Assembly (NCBI GenBank): GCA_958510875.1
Contig: OY294067.1
Location: 32,104,912-32,168,911, forward strand
DNA length: 64,000 bases
Direction of reading: 5' to 3'
DNA from: Endomychus coccineus
Lineage: Eukaryota; Arthropoda; Insecta; Coleoptera; Endomychidae
Both the position numbers and the translations under genes were made by a program. The notes under the pieces were generated by a model. It did not search any database. It was given only the letters and a program-made list of their open reading frames with translations, and was not told where the DNA came from. This document shows positions 34,028 through 44,775 of this stretch, piece by piece. The number at the start of each line of letters is the position of its first letter. Position 1 is the stretch's first letter.

Positions 34028-34116
34028 TAGTATCGTGTGACGATGACACGCTAGTGTCGAAACCATAGTCATGATTCATTTCTACAATATATGTGATAAA
34101 GAACAAAGTAAAAGTG
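34028..34116 (+). repeat. second copy of the family 2 ribozyme-bearing repeat
   Basis: It shares about 90 bp with 27783-27876, including TAGTATCGT, ATATATGTGATAA and AAAGTAAAAGTG. The common end near AAAGTAAAAGTG suggests a true element terminus. Confidence 0.7.
34032..34075 (+). ncRNA. hammerhead motif, family 2, nearly complete
   Basis: Stem I is ATCGT (34032-34036) with ATGAT (34071-34075). The core is GTGACGA (34037-34043), with G where C3 is required. An extra T follows (34044). Stem II is a perfect GACAC/GTGTC hairpin with a GCTA loop. GAAAC is at 34059-34063, loop CATA, cleavage triplet GTC (34068-34070). Apart from the C3 change all conserved positions are right. The sequence of both stems differs from family 1, so this is an independent lineage. 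Activity is unlikely with G at position 3. Confidence 0.72.
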
Positions 34117-34920
34117 GATTATACCATACTTGTTTGTTGAAAATTTGCTTGCCAGCTATGTACAAAAAATTTAACCAAATACATTTTCATATTCTTCCTT
34201 TATTTAAACGTTTTTCTCTGTTTCACATAAACATTAATATAACATAGGAAGGAGTTTCATAAAATAACAAATTCTCAGATAATGAAACATAAATTATGAG
34301 CTAAGAACGCTTTAAAACTTAAAACAACTTCAAGTTCATTATAAAATTGGTTGAGTAAATGAAAGTATCTAACCAAATCAAACATAACCAATATTAACGG
34401 ATGAGGGATGTCACGTGATCAATCGATCACAGCTTTTTTAGAAAATATTAATGAAGATTAAGATGAAGGTAATCAAAAGGGCTTGCGAAACCTTCCATTC
34501 GCGATATCCTCCGTGAAGTTATTTTTCCAAAATTGATCAGATTATGTATTGATTTCAATATGGAAGACCACACTTTAATGATTGAGGTAAATTTGGAGGG
34601 AATATTCACTTTCATTGAGCAGGTCCCAGATGAGGAATACGCGAATATTTGGCATTCGCTTACCTTCCTACACCATTAGGAATGTTTGGTGAATGTTGGC
34701 TTTGGTGCAAATGTTTCGCAACAACTATGAATGCGATTGAATAAGATACAGTCTATAAATAAAGCAATAAATTTACAATGTTAGGTACTATTTTTGAAAA
34801 GGTACTTGAATGAGAATCTAAACGTGTAAATATGAATGGAAGGAAATACACTTCATCGTAGCCTGTTGTAAATATTTTATTATATACTTCTCATAATAGT
34901 GAAACATTTAGCTATAAAAT
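34117..34920. other. unassigned AT-rich region
   Basis: No coding motif was recognised. A possible polyadenylation signal for the minus-strand remnant (AATAAA on the minus strand, near 34872-34880) lies at its right edge. Confidence 0.4.
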
Positions 34921-35335
34921 TTATAGTGGAATGATCCCATTAGAGACGTAAAATTTATTCAAGTATTTCTTAACGAACTGTGGAACATCGGAATAGTTTA
35001 TGGGGTCGAGTATATAGGATTTTTTCGAGTCTGGAGGAAAGATTTTAGATTTGCCAAGTGGAGCTATGAAACATAAGGTTATAGTCTCTGGATTGCAACC
35101 AAATACATAACCGTTTGTCAGGGCTAATGTTTGTGCTAGGCCGTTGCATGAGGGGTTTTCATGCATATGCGCAGCCCTTCTTGTCTAATTTATAGCGCGA
35201 TATTCTAGGATTGTATCGTTGCTTTGACACAACCATACTAATTTTACTTGTACGCCTACTTGGATATACTCGGGACAGTTTATTGGCAATACGTAAAATC
35301 ACATCCGTTTCTTTGATAAATTCAGGCTAGACTGG
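34921..35335 (-). pseudogene. unrecognised coding remnant with a frame break
   Basis: The minus-strand frame from about 35190 to the stop at 34921-34923 reads MHENPSCNGLAQTLALTNGY, VFGCNPETITLCFIAPLGKS and VPQFVKKYLNKFYVSNGIIP. Upstream, in a different frame, 35325-35170 reads ETDVILRIANKLSRVYPSRR and KQRYNPRISRYKLDKKG. Both parts look like one ordinary globular protein split by a small indel near 35170. A polyadenylation-like AATAAA follows the stop by about 40 bp. I do not recognise the family. It could be a host 3' exon, a processed pseudogene or an element-derived gene; the frame break argues against function. Confidence 0.45.
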
Positions 35336-35746
35336 ATATTAGACGAATTCTTACGCAAATTGACTAGAATTAATAGAGATTTATGATATTACCATCCTGT
35401 TGCATGCCGACTAATTATAATCGGCTACCATTCGCTTGGATTCTACTGGTCTGTCCTAATACTGTGAATAATTCTTTCACACCCACCTCCCTGTCTCTGT
35501 CCCTGTCAATATTGAGTTCAAAGAATATATAATTCACGTAAACTATAACGGGTGATTTTTTCATCTTGTGACATCGAAGAATCCTAAGAAATGCGCATAA
35601 TACGAAAATAATTTGTTGATTTCTATAAAGAAAAACTACAAGGAGGTACTAAGGTTGATTACATGAAAAATTGTTACTTATAATAATAATAACATATGTA
35701 AATGTGTCAAATGGAAGAGGAACCTGCCGCAGCATTTGTCTAGGCC
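35336..35746. other. unassigned region
   Basis: No supported feature. It may contain the decayed gag part of the Gypsy fragment that follows. Confidence 0.35.
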
Positions 35747-35997
35747 TGCAGGAATTGTGAATGACTAGGCCATTTTACAGTGGGTTGTAAGAATAAGTTT
35801 TATAATGAAAATAAGAACAATGATGAGGGTAAGAAGAAAGTTAATGTTTTACAACATATAGAATCAGACTTACAGGAGTGTGTTTTTATAGATTCACTTG
35901 AAATATCTAATGTTAACAATAACAATAATGTTGAGTCAAGGAACAATAAAAACTATTAAAACTTCCTTCAAGTTGATACAGGGGAACAATGCAACCT
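35747..35997 (+). pseudogene. Ty3/Gypsy gag zinc knuckle and protease start
   Basis: One frame encodes CRNCE, a stop, then LGHFTVGC: a CX2CX4HX4C zinc knuckle, interrupted by one stop codon. After an Asn/Lys-rich linker (NVNNNNNVESRNNKN) and another stop comes FLQVDTGEQCNL. This matches the start of a retroviral-type aspartic protease, with the VDTG active-site triad. The order knuckle then protease is that of Gypsy-type Gag-Pol. No reverse transcriptase, integrase or LTR was found. A dead fragment. Confidence 0.65.
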
Positions 35998-36397
35998 TTA
36001 ATATTTTTTAGTAATTTGATTCTAAAAGTTCAATAATAATATAACTTCTTGACATTGGGGTTATAATATTGAAATGTGATTAATTAGCTTCATACAATAC
36101 TTTTAATGAATTTAAATTATGCAAATATACCGCATTTGGATCTACAAATCGCTATCAAAGACGAGGGTCTACTATCCACGTGTAGTAGATTCTGGACAGT
36201 GATAGATACTTATGTGACAATAATATATTTAGATGTAGACGTTATAATTATAATTTCAGTCAACCACTGTTCATTTATGTAATTTCCAGTTCTTCTTAAT
36301 TATATTCAGCATCTTTAGGTGAGGTACAATTGGATTCAATCTCCTTAGGGAAAATATAAGTTTGGGCAATATGGTAATAGAATTAAAATGAACATTC
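35998..36397. other. unassigned AT-rich region
   Basis: No feature recognised between the Gypsy fragment and the tail of the next non-LTR element. Confidence 0.4.
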
Positions 36398-37820
36398 AAA
36401 AAAGAAGAAAGAAAGAAAGAAAGTTTATTGACCACATTGCTGGATTCACATTTGACATAATAGTCAGTCAATACAATGTAAATATAAGAAAAATGTATAT
36501 AAAAAATTACAACGTTACATATATAATACATAAAAAATTAAATAAACAAGATATATACTAGACTAGCAAATCACTCCACTCCTTAAAATTCAAAAATTCA
36601 TTGATAGAGTAAAAACGATGAGCAGTGAGAAACATTTTAAGTTTGCTCTTGTATTTGCTGTGCTGCAGGTTTCTGAGACTGAGCGGAATTTTATTAAAGA
36701 GTTGGACCTGCCAGGAATTTTTCCGAGACACCGTCAGGTTAGGTTCAAGGGGTCGCAGATTTGGTCCCAAACGAGTTGGATAATGATGTACGTTATCATT
36801 TGAAACGAATAAGTTGATATTTTTATGAATGTACAGAACATGATGTAAAATAAACAGGTTAACAAGTGTCAGTATTTTAAATTTGACAAAAAAAGTTCTA
36901 CATGAATCCTTACTATTAATGCTAGCTATTATCCTAATTGCTTTTTTTTGAAGAATTAGAATTTTGTATGCATATACAGAGTTTCCCCATAGATCCACCC
37001 CATAAGTAATATAGGACTGGAATAATGCGTCATGTGAAAGAATTGTTTTAAGTCGTCGAAGAAGGAATAATTGCGCAGAGAGTTTTTTTGATAAGGTGCT
37101 AATGTGGAACTTCCAATTTAACCCAGAAATTGGGATTTGCCGAAAAAATAATATTTTGTGTCTGAGCCAGATTTAATTTTAGTTTATTTCTGGTGAACCA
37201 ATTTTGTGCCGTATCTTCAATTTCCATCTTACATTCACTTGAGGTCTCCTGATTTGAGTGATATGTAACGAAGCTATCATCTGCAAATAAAGCCGATTTA
37301 TGAAGTGAGAGAGCCGTGGGGAGATCGTTTATGTAAACTATGAAGAGAAGGGGACCAAGGACGGGGCCCTGCGGCATGCCACACTCTAAAATTGCAGGCT
37401 CAGAGGAATGTCCGCTGACATCTACAACCTGACAACGATTTTGTAGGTATGACCGAATGAGTTCCAGACTGATGCTCCTTACCCCATACGTTTCAAGCTT
37501 GCATAGTAGAGTGCTGTGACAGACACAGTCAAAAGCCTTCGATAGGTCACAAAGGTAAGTACTGGCACATTTTCGGCCTCAAGAACTCGAACTACCTCTG
37601 CCACAACCGCTCTTACCGCCATTGCTGTGTTTCTGTTTCGACGGAAACCATACTGGTCCTCAGTGAGTACCGTATTTTGCTCCAAAAAACCAACAAGTCT
37701 CTTATTTACTAACACCTCTATAATCTTACCAAATAAAGGAACTATTGAAATGATGTACTTTCTTTCAACCTTAGAAACAAATTCAGTTTCAATTGAATTG
37801 CATTTGCAATAAATCACCAA
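36398..37820 (-). mobile_element. non-LTR retrotransposon, 5'-truncated, with (GAAA)n tail
   Basis: From 37780 downward the minus strand gives PLFGKIIEVLVNKRLVGFLE, EDQYGFRRNRNTAMAV, DLSKAFDCVCH (after a frame change near 37550), CGMPQGPVLGPLLFIVYIND, LFADDSFVTYHS, NWFTRNKLKLNLAQT, then, after a further frame change near 37110, WKFHISTLSKKLSAQL, ITYGVDLWGN and a C-terminus ending KEWSDLLV (36998-36558). All reverse transcriptase motifs from the fingers to the thumb are in order. The 3' UTR ends in GTCAATAAACTTTC and a (TTTC)n tail (GAAA units at 36408-36424). Two or three frameshifts inactivate it. It is related to the copy at 51966. Confidence 0.85.
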
Positions 37821-38200
37821 TCAAATTTTCATCATTATTGTAGGATGAGTAGATCAATTTTCAATGAAACTGAATTTCTTCAAAATTTCCCAGCAAAATT
37901 CAGAAATTGCAAGTTTGAAACACTCCAAGGAATAGCTATATCATTTCTGTCTAATTATTTGAGCATTTTGATATTTATAGAGGAATTTCTTTTGTGGCTT
38001 ATTTAATTCTGAATAATATCTCAGTTTTATAGTTGGCAACACATTGCAGAGTTGCCGATATAAATTGTACATTTGTTGTAGATAAAAATAATTGAGTTTA
38101 CTCTGCTAATTGGAAGCCGAAAGGTCCTCAGTACTCTAATAATATTTAGAGGATAAAGCTATTAGTGTTATGGTGTATCCACAGTGTGAATTCTTAAGCT
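37821..38200. other. unassigned AT-rich region
   Basis: No feature recognised before the Helentron-like repeat. Confidence 0.4.
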
Positions 38201-38652
38201 ATTGCATATAGCTTTTATCGCGGGCTTTGAGCGCGGCGACCGAATCAAGAAATTCCGTAACGAAAATTAATGTAAGACCTAAACACCTAACATGTGTCAA
38301 ATTAATTATTTAATTTGAAGTTTCTAAAAGTGAGAAATTTCGCTATTTTATACGAATGTTATAACACTCGAGCGCTTTAGACTCCGGGATTTTCACGTGG
38401 CCTATCGAAATTAGAAGGTTCGAATTATCTAAAAACATAATTGCATGAACTCCAAACGTCCTATATAATCAGCTACAAAAGAAATCATTTTGACATATGC
38501 CTCTAGGAGCTCGCTACGCGTCAGTTAGACGCGCGCAGCAGAGACCTGAGAGTACCTGTTTCTATTAAGCTATTGCATATATTGCATATAGCTTTTATCG
38601 CGGGCTTTGAGCGCGGCGACCGAATCAAGAAATTCCGTACGAAAATAAAACA
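38201..38652 (+). repeat. duplicated 5' block of the Helentron-like element
   Basis: The copies at 38201-38275 and 38568-38652 are nearly identical over about 75 bp, about 290 bp apart. Both start with a palindromic AAGCTATTGCATATAGCTT-like hairpin. This could mean two 5' ends in tandem or a subterminal repeat. Confidence 0.8.
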
Positions 38653-38904
38653 TAACACCCCCCACTCCGCCTACCATGTAGTTCGGCCGAGCGTTCGCTT
38701 AACGTGTATGTATATGGTTCGACTGTACGAAGCTCGCACGGATCGAGACGAGCTGCTCCGAAATCGGACGAATACGTAAGCTCTTTGTGAGAAAGTATAT
38801 AGGTGTATAGGTATCTATTCTATCTATCATATCTTTATAATGTCACACTCACCGCATGTGCGCCCCGTAAGTATACATGTAGGTATATATATACTGTTGT
38901 AGAT

Positions 38905-39449
38905 ACTATTCCAAAAGGTGGGGTAGCTATTTACCAAAAAAATAATAATGTTGTACTAATATTATGACTCCGAATATTGAAATGAATATTGCACACGTTA
39001 GCGATGTTAATGTTAGGCGCTCATTTGTTGGAGATAGTTGTGCGTGCTTATGCAAACTTAGAAATGGCCTACACATAGTCATGGTAGCAATTTACATTTC
39101 TCCGAATCCAAAATTGGACGAGGTAGAGCATTTTATTCATCGCACTTTACTGGAGTACACTGAAGAAGGGTCGAAAATACTTGGTACAAATGGTAATAAA
39201 TTTCCACTTATCTTGGCTGGCGATTTCAACATCAACTTCGCTGATAAAAAATCAGAGCGGTTGACAACTTTTCTTTCGGAAAAATTGAATTTGAAAATGA
39301 ATAATGATCCACAAGAATCCACAACAAAATATGGGACCACCATTGACGCGGTATTTTCCAGATATTTAGAGGATATCAAGTCTCAAACTTATGTTTCTTA
39401 TTTCAGTTACCATAAACCTATAGTTTCAATGATAAAAATTCCTGAATAA
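38905..39449 (+). pseudogene. AP-endonuclease-like (EEP superfamily) domain
   Basis: A short first frame reads IPKGGVAIYQKNNNVVLI (38915-38965), then a frame change leads into the open frame 38964-39449. That frame contains VMVAIYISPNPKLDEVEHFI, FPLILAGDFNINFADKKSER, YGTTIDAVFSRYLEDIKSQT and FSYHKPIVSMIKI. GDFNIN and the final SYHKP (normally S-DH-P) are catalytic blocks of the exonuclease-endonuclease-phosphatase fold. D is replaced by Y in the last one, so it is probably inactive. Such domains occur in LINE ORF2 proteins and in Helentrons. The surrounding termini favour the latter. No reverse transcriptase follows. Confidence 0.72.
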
Positions 39450-39710
39450 CCTACATGTATTGTAAGATAATAAAAATATTTTAAGCGATATTAACTTCTC
39501 ATTTATTCAATAAAAGAAAAAAATGTGTTTTCTTATCGGTCACGACGCTCAAAAGTGTAACTTGAATTAATATCAAAGAAAAAAAAATACTGCATAAATA
39601 AAAAATAAATAAATAATTATAATTGCTTAAGTTGATAAAAAATGCTATGCAATAGCTTTATCGCGGCAGTCTCCGAGTGCCACACGTATTTTTTTTATTT
39701 TTTATGGGAA

Positions 39711-40440
39711 ACTTCCGTCATATGGTTTGCCGCCTAAAATTCATCGATTGCTATCTAGTGTTCTCTCAGATAGATCTCTCCATTGTATCCTGTGATACAA
39801 TGGCTATCAACGCTGGTGTTTCATAGGGATCTGTCTTGGCACCAACTTTGTTTTTGCTCCATATCAAAGACTTGCTGGAAGTGACCACCTGTCCTTTCCA
39901 CAGCTTTGCAGATGATGGTACACTTCATGACGCTTCTTCATCTAGAGCCTCTATACGATCCAATGTAGTCAGAGGAGCGAGACAGAGACAGGTTGACGCA
40001 ATGAATGGAGATCAGGCAAAGATTTTGAAAGTTCTGATAATCTAGTAGAGTTTAATTCAACCAAAACTAGAGCTTGCGTCTTCTCCAGGAAGGCGGATCT
40101 CATACTAATACACGTATGATGATCAGGTACAACTATTCCTATGAAGTCTTCCATAACAATGCTCGGGATCACCACCAACAGCACTCTCTCATGAGTCGAT
40201 CATGTGAGGTTTATTGCGAAAATCGTTTCACTAAAACTTGGTTTTCTATTCCGTACCAAGAGCTACTTTACATCCCTGCAGCTCCTCAAAATCTACAAAG
40301 CACAGATTCGACCTGTCCTGGAGTACTGTCCACATGTTTGGAGTTCCCAAACATACGCTGAAACACTTGGATTCCATCCAGAAGATATTTGTGTTTTTAT
40401 TACATGTTATTTTCCTCGATATTGTTATAGACTTTAAAAA
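39711..40440 (+). pseudogene. non-LTR reverse transcriptase fragment (family J1)
   Basis: The sequence begins with GKLPSYGLPPKIHRLLSSVL in one frame (39709-39770). It continues with APTLFLLHIKDLLEV and FHSFADDGTLHDASS in frame 39836-40045, so the catalytic FADD box is kept. Next come LVEFNSTKTRACVFSRKADL in a shifted frame, LGFLFRTKSYFTSLQLLKIY (40231-40290), KAQIRPVLEYCPHVWSSQTY and DSIQKIF. At least four frame changes. It starts right after the Helentron-like 3' end, so one may have inserted into or beside the other. Same family as 10023, whose missing FADD segment is present here. Confidence 0.78.
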
Positions 40441-42029
40441 ATCCAACAAACATACACTTCATCAGAGCCGAATGCCTAAGCAAGCTATTGGTGAGTTTAA
40501 GATGTCAATTATGCTCTATGTTATGAGTAGACATGACATTGTCAATTTTCAATTGACAGTATGAATTAACCGATAATTGAAAATTGTTCCAACTTTTTTC
40601 TGGAATATCATCTTAATCATAGACTTTGCAATGCCTACTTCAACACAAATTGAATGCCATGGCATCTGAGGAATTACATCTAAGTTGTATCCAGTTAATA
40701 ACCCAACTCGAGGATACCGTGGTATAGTCGAACAATTGTTAATTGTATGTTACAACTATTTCAAACCACCCATTGCATGCCGATTCTTGTCCCTATTATT
40801 GTATTCATGTATATCGTAAAATTGTCAATCTACTGACCAAAAGCAATAGTAAATATTGGCACGTTTACTCCAACCTTCACTTTAGTTAAGCTTTACAAGG
40901 ACGCGTCATTAAAAATATGTATACCAGTGGGTATAATTAATAACTATAAGTCCGAAGTAAATATTTCCATTATCTTATAACAGTGATCACGATCCAATTC
41001 TATTGACAAATTTGATTTCTTATTCACATTGTACCATTGAAATAGAATTTATACTGGATATGTAATCACGTTGAATACCCTGTTCATCTGCAAAGTAAAA
41101 CTAGCTTCACCAACCCAATATAGTGGACTCTAAGGTTTAATCTATTGTAATATGATCAGAAATTTAAACGAGCAGTAAATATGAGTTTTACTAGCTATTA
41201 AAAAAAGTTAATACTGTCCCAAAGGAGCTCTGCATCGTCGAAAATAAGTAGTAATTATTTTCCTGTATGGCGTGGCATAGTAAGGGTAAGTGATAGCAGG
41301 CAGTCAGTAATCAGTTTCTCTAAAGATAGGTATGAACTAGCCAGCTCATATAAATTTAATTGGGTTCCAGCAAGAGAGCTCGTTACGGACGATAGCTGCC
41401 CACTTCATCGCCATCAATTATCCATGCTGGCAAAACGTATCACACAATTAGCGACGATGACCACGACTAAAACGAGCCAAGTAGTCTTCAAATATTAACA
41501 TAACAGCCTCAGTTAATAATTGTAGTTCAGCCAACAGGTTATTATTTCTAAATCTGGTCATTTATTGCTGGACGCAATCGTTGCTCGTATATTATATGCG
41601 ATATTACAAGTAAAAAGTACGTTTTTCCAGTTGTGGAGGAATTTCATCCAAAGTTGTTTATAATACTGATTCTTCTTTTCCTGTTTCTATATATCAAATT
41701 GAACGATATTGATTAATTTTATCTCCTTGTTTCGTCCTTCTCAAATTTTATTACTATCCTATTAGTAAAATCTTAACTGAATGATACTTTGGTAATTCTT
41801 TCGATATCCTATCAAGATAAATTTTGCGAAATTGACTTTATATTTTGTCTTCATATTCAACTGATACAACATATTGAAAGATGATTGAATATATAAGCAG
41901 ACAATGAGGGAGGTAGATAATATTCTTGGAATGACACCACCTTCCCAGTTCTCTTTAATCACTATGAAGTAATGGTCCGTTCATCCTTAGGAAGCTCTGA
42001 CTATTTACTCATCAATATTACCTCGACGC
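40441..42029. other. unassigned AT-rich region
   Basis: No gene recognised. Bases about 41815-41905 resemble 46305-46390 (AAATTGACTTTATATTTTG-like text with AATATATAAGCA), so a small dispersed repeat of unknown type is present in both places. Confidence 0.35.
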
Positions 42030-42785
42030 ATAGTTTGGCTTTACAACTCAGCCGACTGGGAAGGTCTTCGCATGTTTTTCTTAGAGTTTCTTTGGAGAAG
42101 CGTATGTTCTGAATCTGATGACCCAACGCAATGTGCCACAGAGATCTCGGATATTATCAGGCTAGGAATGAAAACTTACATACCCCATACCAACAAAAGA
42201 CCGTCATCTGGTGAACGATGGTACAATAAAATCTGTTCTAGGACCGTCGCTTCAAAACAACAGCCTACAATCGTTGGTACGGTAACCCATTTCTGAAGAC
42301 CAGAACAATACGTTGAAGCCAGGAATATGTGCAATGGAACATCAAACGCTTCGAAAGAGGCATATGATGCCAAAATAAGATCGAAGCTTAACGAATGCCT
42401 GAACGGCTTCTGTCGTTTTGAACTTTCACCAAGGCAATTGATAAGAATTTAATTTCCAGTTCATTTCCTCCCCTAAACAAAGATGATGGCACACTGCCAC
42501 TGCACCTACTCAGCGTACAATACCAAAAAGTCTATGGGGCCAGACGGAATTCCATCTGTCGTTCTCAAAGAATGTGTGCGTGAATTAATGCCAGTTTTGT
42601 GCAAGTTGTTTACCCTTTCGTACAAACTTGGTGCGTTTCCTGCCAGCTAAAAGACAGCTAGAGTCCAACCAATTCCAACAAGAAGAAAGAAGATCGAGCT
42701 CATTCAATACTTAGAGAACTCCAAAATCGTCAATGACCGACAACATGACTTTCGTCAGTAGAGATATCAACAGGAGATCTGCAAG
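42030..42785 (+). pseudogene. non-LTR ORF2, linker and start of reverse transcriptase (family J1)
   Basis: It reads SADWEGLRMFFLEFLWRSVC, TYIPHTNKRPSSGERWYN, then in other frames RNMCNGTSNASKEAYDAKIR, KKSMGPDGIPSVVLKECVRE and LCKLFTLSYKLGAFPAS. This is the region between the endonuclease and reverse transcriptase of jockey-like ORF2, including the GPDGIP block. A deletion then jumps to IELIQYLENSKIVNDRQHDF, which matches YLHNSKIVGNWKYGF in the copy at 10023. Several frameshifts and stops. Confidence 0.75.
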
Positions 42786-42985
42786 TGGTTCTTTATAATT
42801 TTGAATTTTATTTAGAATTTTAAATTGTATGTATCATTTTGTTTATATCAATATTACGCATACACCCACAGAAAAGTCACGTTGTAAAGAGATAACCGTT
42901 TTATTATGTCGGCAGAAATCGTTATTCAAGGGTCATTATGGAAGGAAATGCTTCACAGAGAAACAATTTGGATGCTAGTAGAAAG

Positions 42986-44335
42986 CAGTGGCGGCTCCTC
43001 GAAGGAGGCTAAGGAGGCTCAGCCTCCTCAGGCTCAGCCTCCTCACCAATTTATCTTAATGATCATTCTCCATTTTATTTCCTGTTTCTCTGATAATTCT
43101 TTAAATTTTACAATTAATTCTCCGTTCTCAGTAGTTATTTTTAATCTGGCAACAGTGACCAGAGGCTAGATTCTCTATATATCTCAAACGCTAAATACGG
43201 TGGTCAACACAGTTGCCGTTTTCCAAGCAGAGCGAATATGGCAACACCCTATGTGGGCTAGCTTCTCGTACGGAATCGTCGGTCGAATGAAATACGATTA
43301 CTTGCTACCGCCCTTCCGCTAGAAGAATGCGACACGTGTCGTGTTCCGTTAGTTCTTGTTTTTGTACCGTGAGGCGAAGTAAGGTTAAGTAGTTAAGTTA
43401 TAATTTATCTAATCGGTGAACGTTAAAATGATGAGTGACTTAGTTGCTGGGTTCTTAGAAAATCCATTTAGTGGAATAACATATGAGAAAAGTGTTTTGT
43501 TAAAAATAAACGGCCTTTACCGGATTTGAAAGGATTAGTGGTGACGATGACAGGTATGTTTCAAAATCGAAATACACAATAAATTATATTGCTTGCTATT
43601 TACATCTGATACAACTTCATGTTGGGGGCACTCGGGTTATGATGATTTGAAAAATTTAGCTCGTGGTATAGACAGACATGAAAAATCGCAGGAACATATT
43701 ACATCGAGTATTAAGTTTAAATTAACCGGTAAACAGAATATTGTTAAAGGAGGAAAACATATAATTTGATAGACAAGAAACTACATTAGGTCAAATTGAG
43801 ATTCGATTTTCCGATATACATGAATTGAAGTTTTTCGACTTGACGAATAGAAGATTTTTCGAATCTTTTTCAAAAGAGTTTCCCAATACACTTTTAGATA
43901 ACTTAGTTCTAAAATATAAATTTTTTGATAAAATAACACTGCACAATGAATTATGGGTTATATAACCTACTCGGATAAAGATATTTTAGGCCAGTACGAC
44001 ATTCACGCCGATATGATAAAATATATGATAGACAATGATTTGCAACAAGTTTTACCTCAGTTTTATAAACTACTTTGTTTGACAGTCACCATTCACTTCG
44101 GCATCGGTGGAGAGATCATTTTCTACTCTCAAACGAATTAAAACTTACATGCGAAATACAATGTGCCAAAATCGTTTATACAATGTTAGTTTGATATCTA
44201 TTGAAAAAGATTTAGTAAAACACTTAAAACAAAATGATACATTTTATGATAATATTATTGATCATTTTTCGCAAACTAAAGACCGCAGAATTCCGTTAAT
44301 ATATAAAAAAGTTAATAAAAATAATTAAAAAAAAC
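42986..44335 (+). mobile_element. hAT transposon relic with ZMYM1-type transposase
   Basis: The left end is CAGTGGCGGCTCCTCGAAGG (42986), a typical hAT terminus, preceded by GTAGAAAG as possible target site. Inside, about 43615-43720 encodes CWGHSGYDDLKNLARGIDRH, then EKSQEHITSSIKFKL: a TTF-type zinc finger region. Frame 44107-44328 encodes MERSFSTLKRIKTYMRNTMC, then QNRLYNVSLISIEKDLVKHL, the C-terminal hAT dimerisation region, with the preceding LPQFYKLLCLTVTI in another frame (about 44050). Most of the RNase H-like catalytic domain between them is deleted. After the stop comes a long A-rich stretch; no right end CCGCCACTG was seen. Confidence 0.75.
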
Positions 44336-44775
44336 AAAATATGAAAAATTAAAAAAAAAAAAATAAAAAATATCAAAAATCCAAAGAAAAAAACGAAAAA
44401 AAAAAATTTTTTCCCAAGAGAAACTCTACACCTCCTCGTTGGTTCTTGCTTGGCAACAATAAATTTTGTCACTGAAGTAGCTGGTACGGTCGCTGTGCAA
44501 AGGTTAAATTTATTGGCTGAATAGAGTATTACCTAAAAACCATAGTGAACAACATGATCATGGATAAAGAGGCATGGATCAAGTACGCTAACCTCATAAG
44601 AAGGATCATAAAGATCAAGGAAGAGGAAGAACACGAGTACGAATAGAAAAAACATACTATGATGAAGACGTATTAAGAAACTTCTGGGCTAAGTTTCACT
44701 CCGACGATGGACAGGTCACCTGTCCTAGGGTGATAAAAAGTCAGAACCAACTACTCAAACTACCATATTATTAAC
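44336..44775. other. A-rich run and unassigned sequence
   Basis: Bases 44330-44412 are mostly A with a closing TTTTTT, as if an A-rich tail were inserted. The following 350 bp contain a short frame, WIKYANLIRRIIKIKEEEEH (about 44570-44640), which I do not recognise. Confidence 0.35.

Larger units (their letters stand above)
38201..39690 (+). mobile_element. Helitron-like (Helentron-type) element fragment
   Basis: A block of about 75 bp containing GCTTTTATCGCGGGCTTTGA and GCGCGGCGACCGAATCAAGA occurs at 38201-38275 and again, after an extra TATTGCATA unit, at 38568-38652. A related block, GCAATAGCTTTATCGCGGC, is at about 39648-39666 near the other end. Between them lies an AP-endonuclease-like coding remnant (38905-39449), a domain that Helentrons carry at the C-terminus of their Rep-helicase protein. 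No Rep or helicase motif was found, so this is a non-autonomous or truncated copy. The class assignment is inference from the endonuclease plus unusual termini. Confidence 0.55.

Noticed and set aside
33770..34072. 100-codon minus-strand ORF with KLDV repeats
   Set aside because: Produced by the 12-bp minisatellite and the ribozyme repeat; no independent evidence for a protein.
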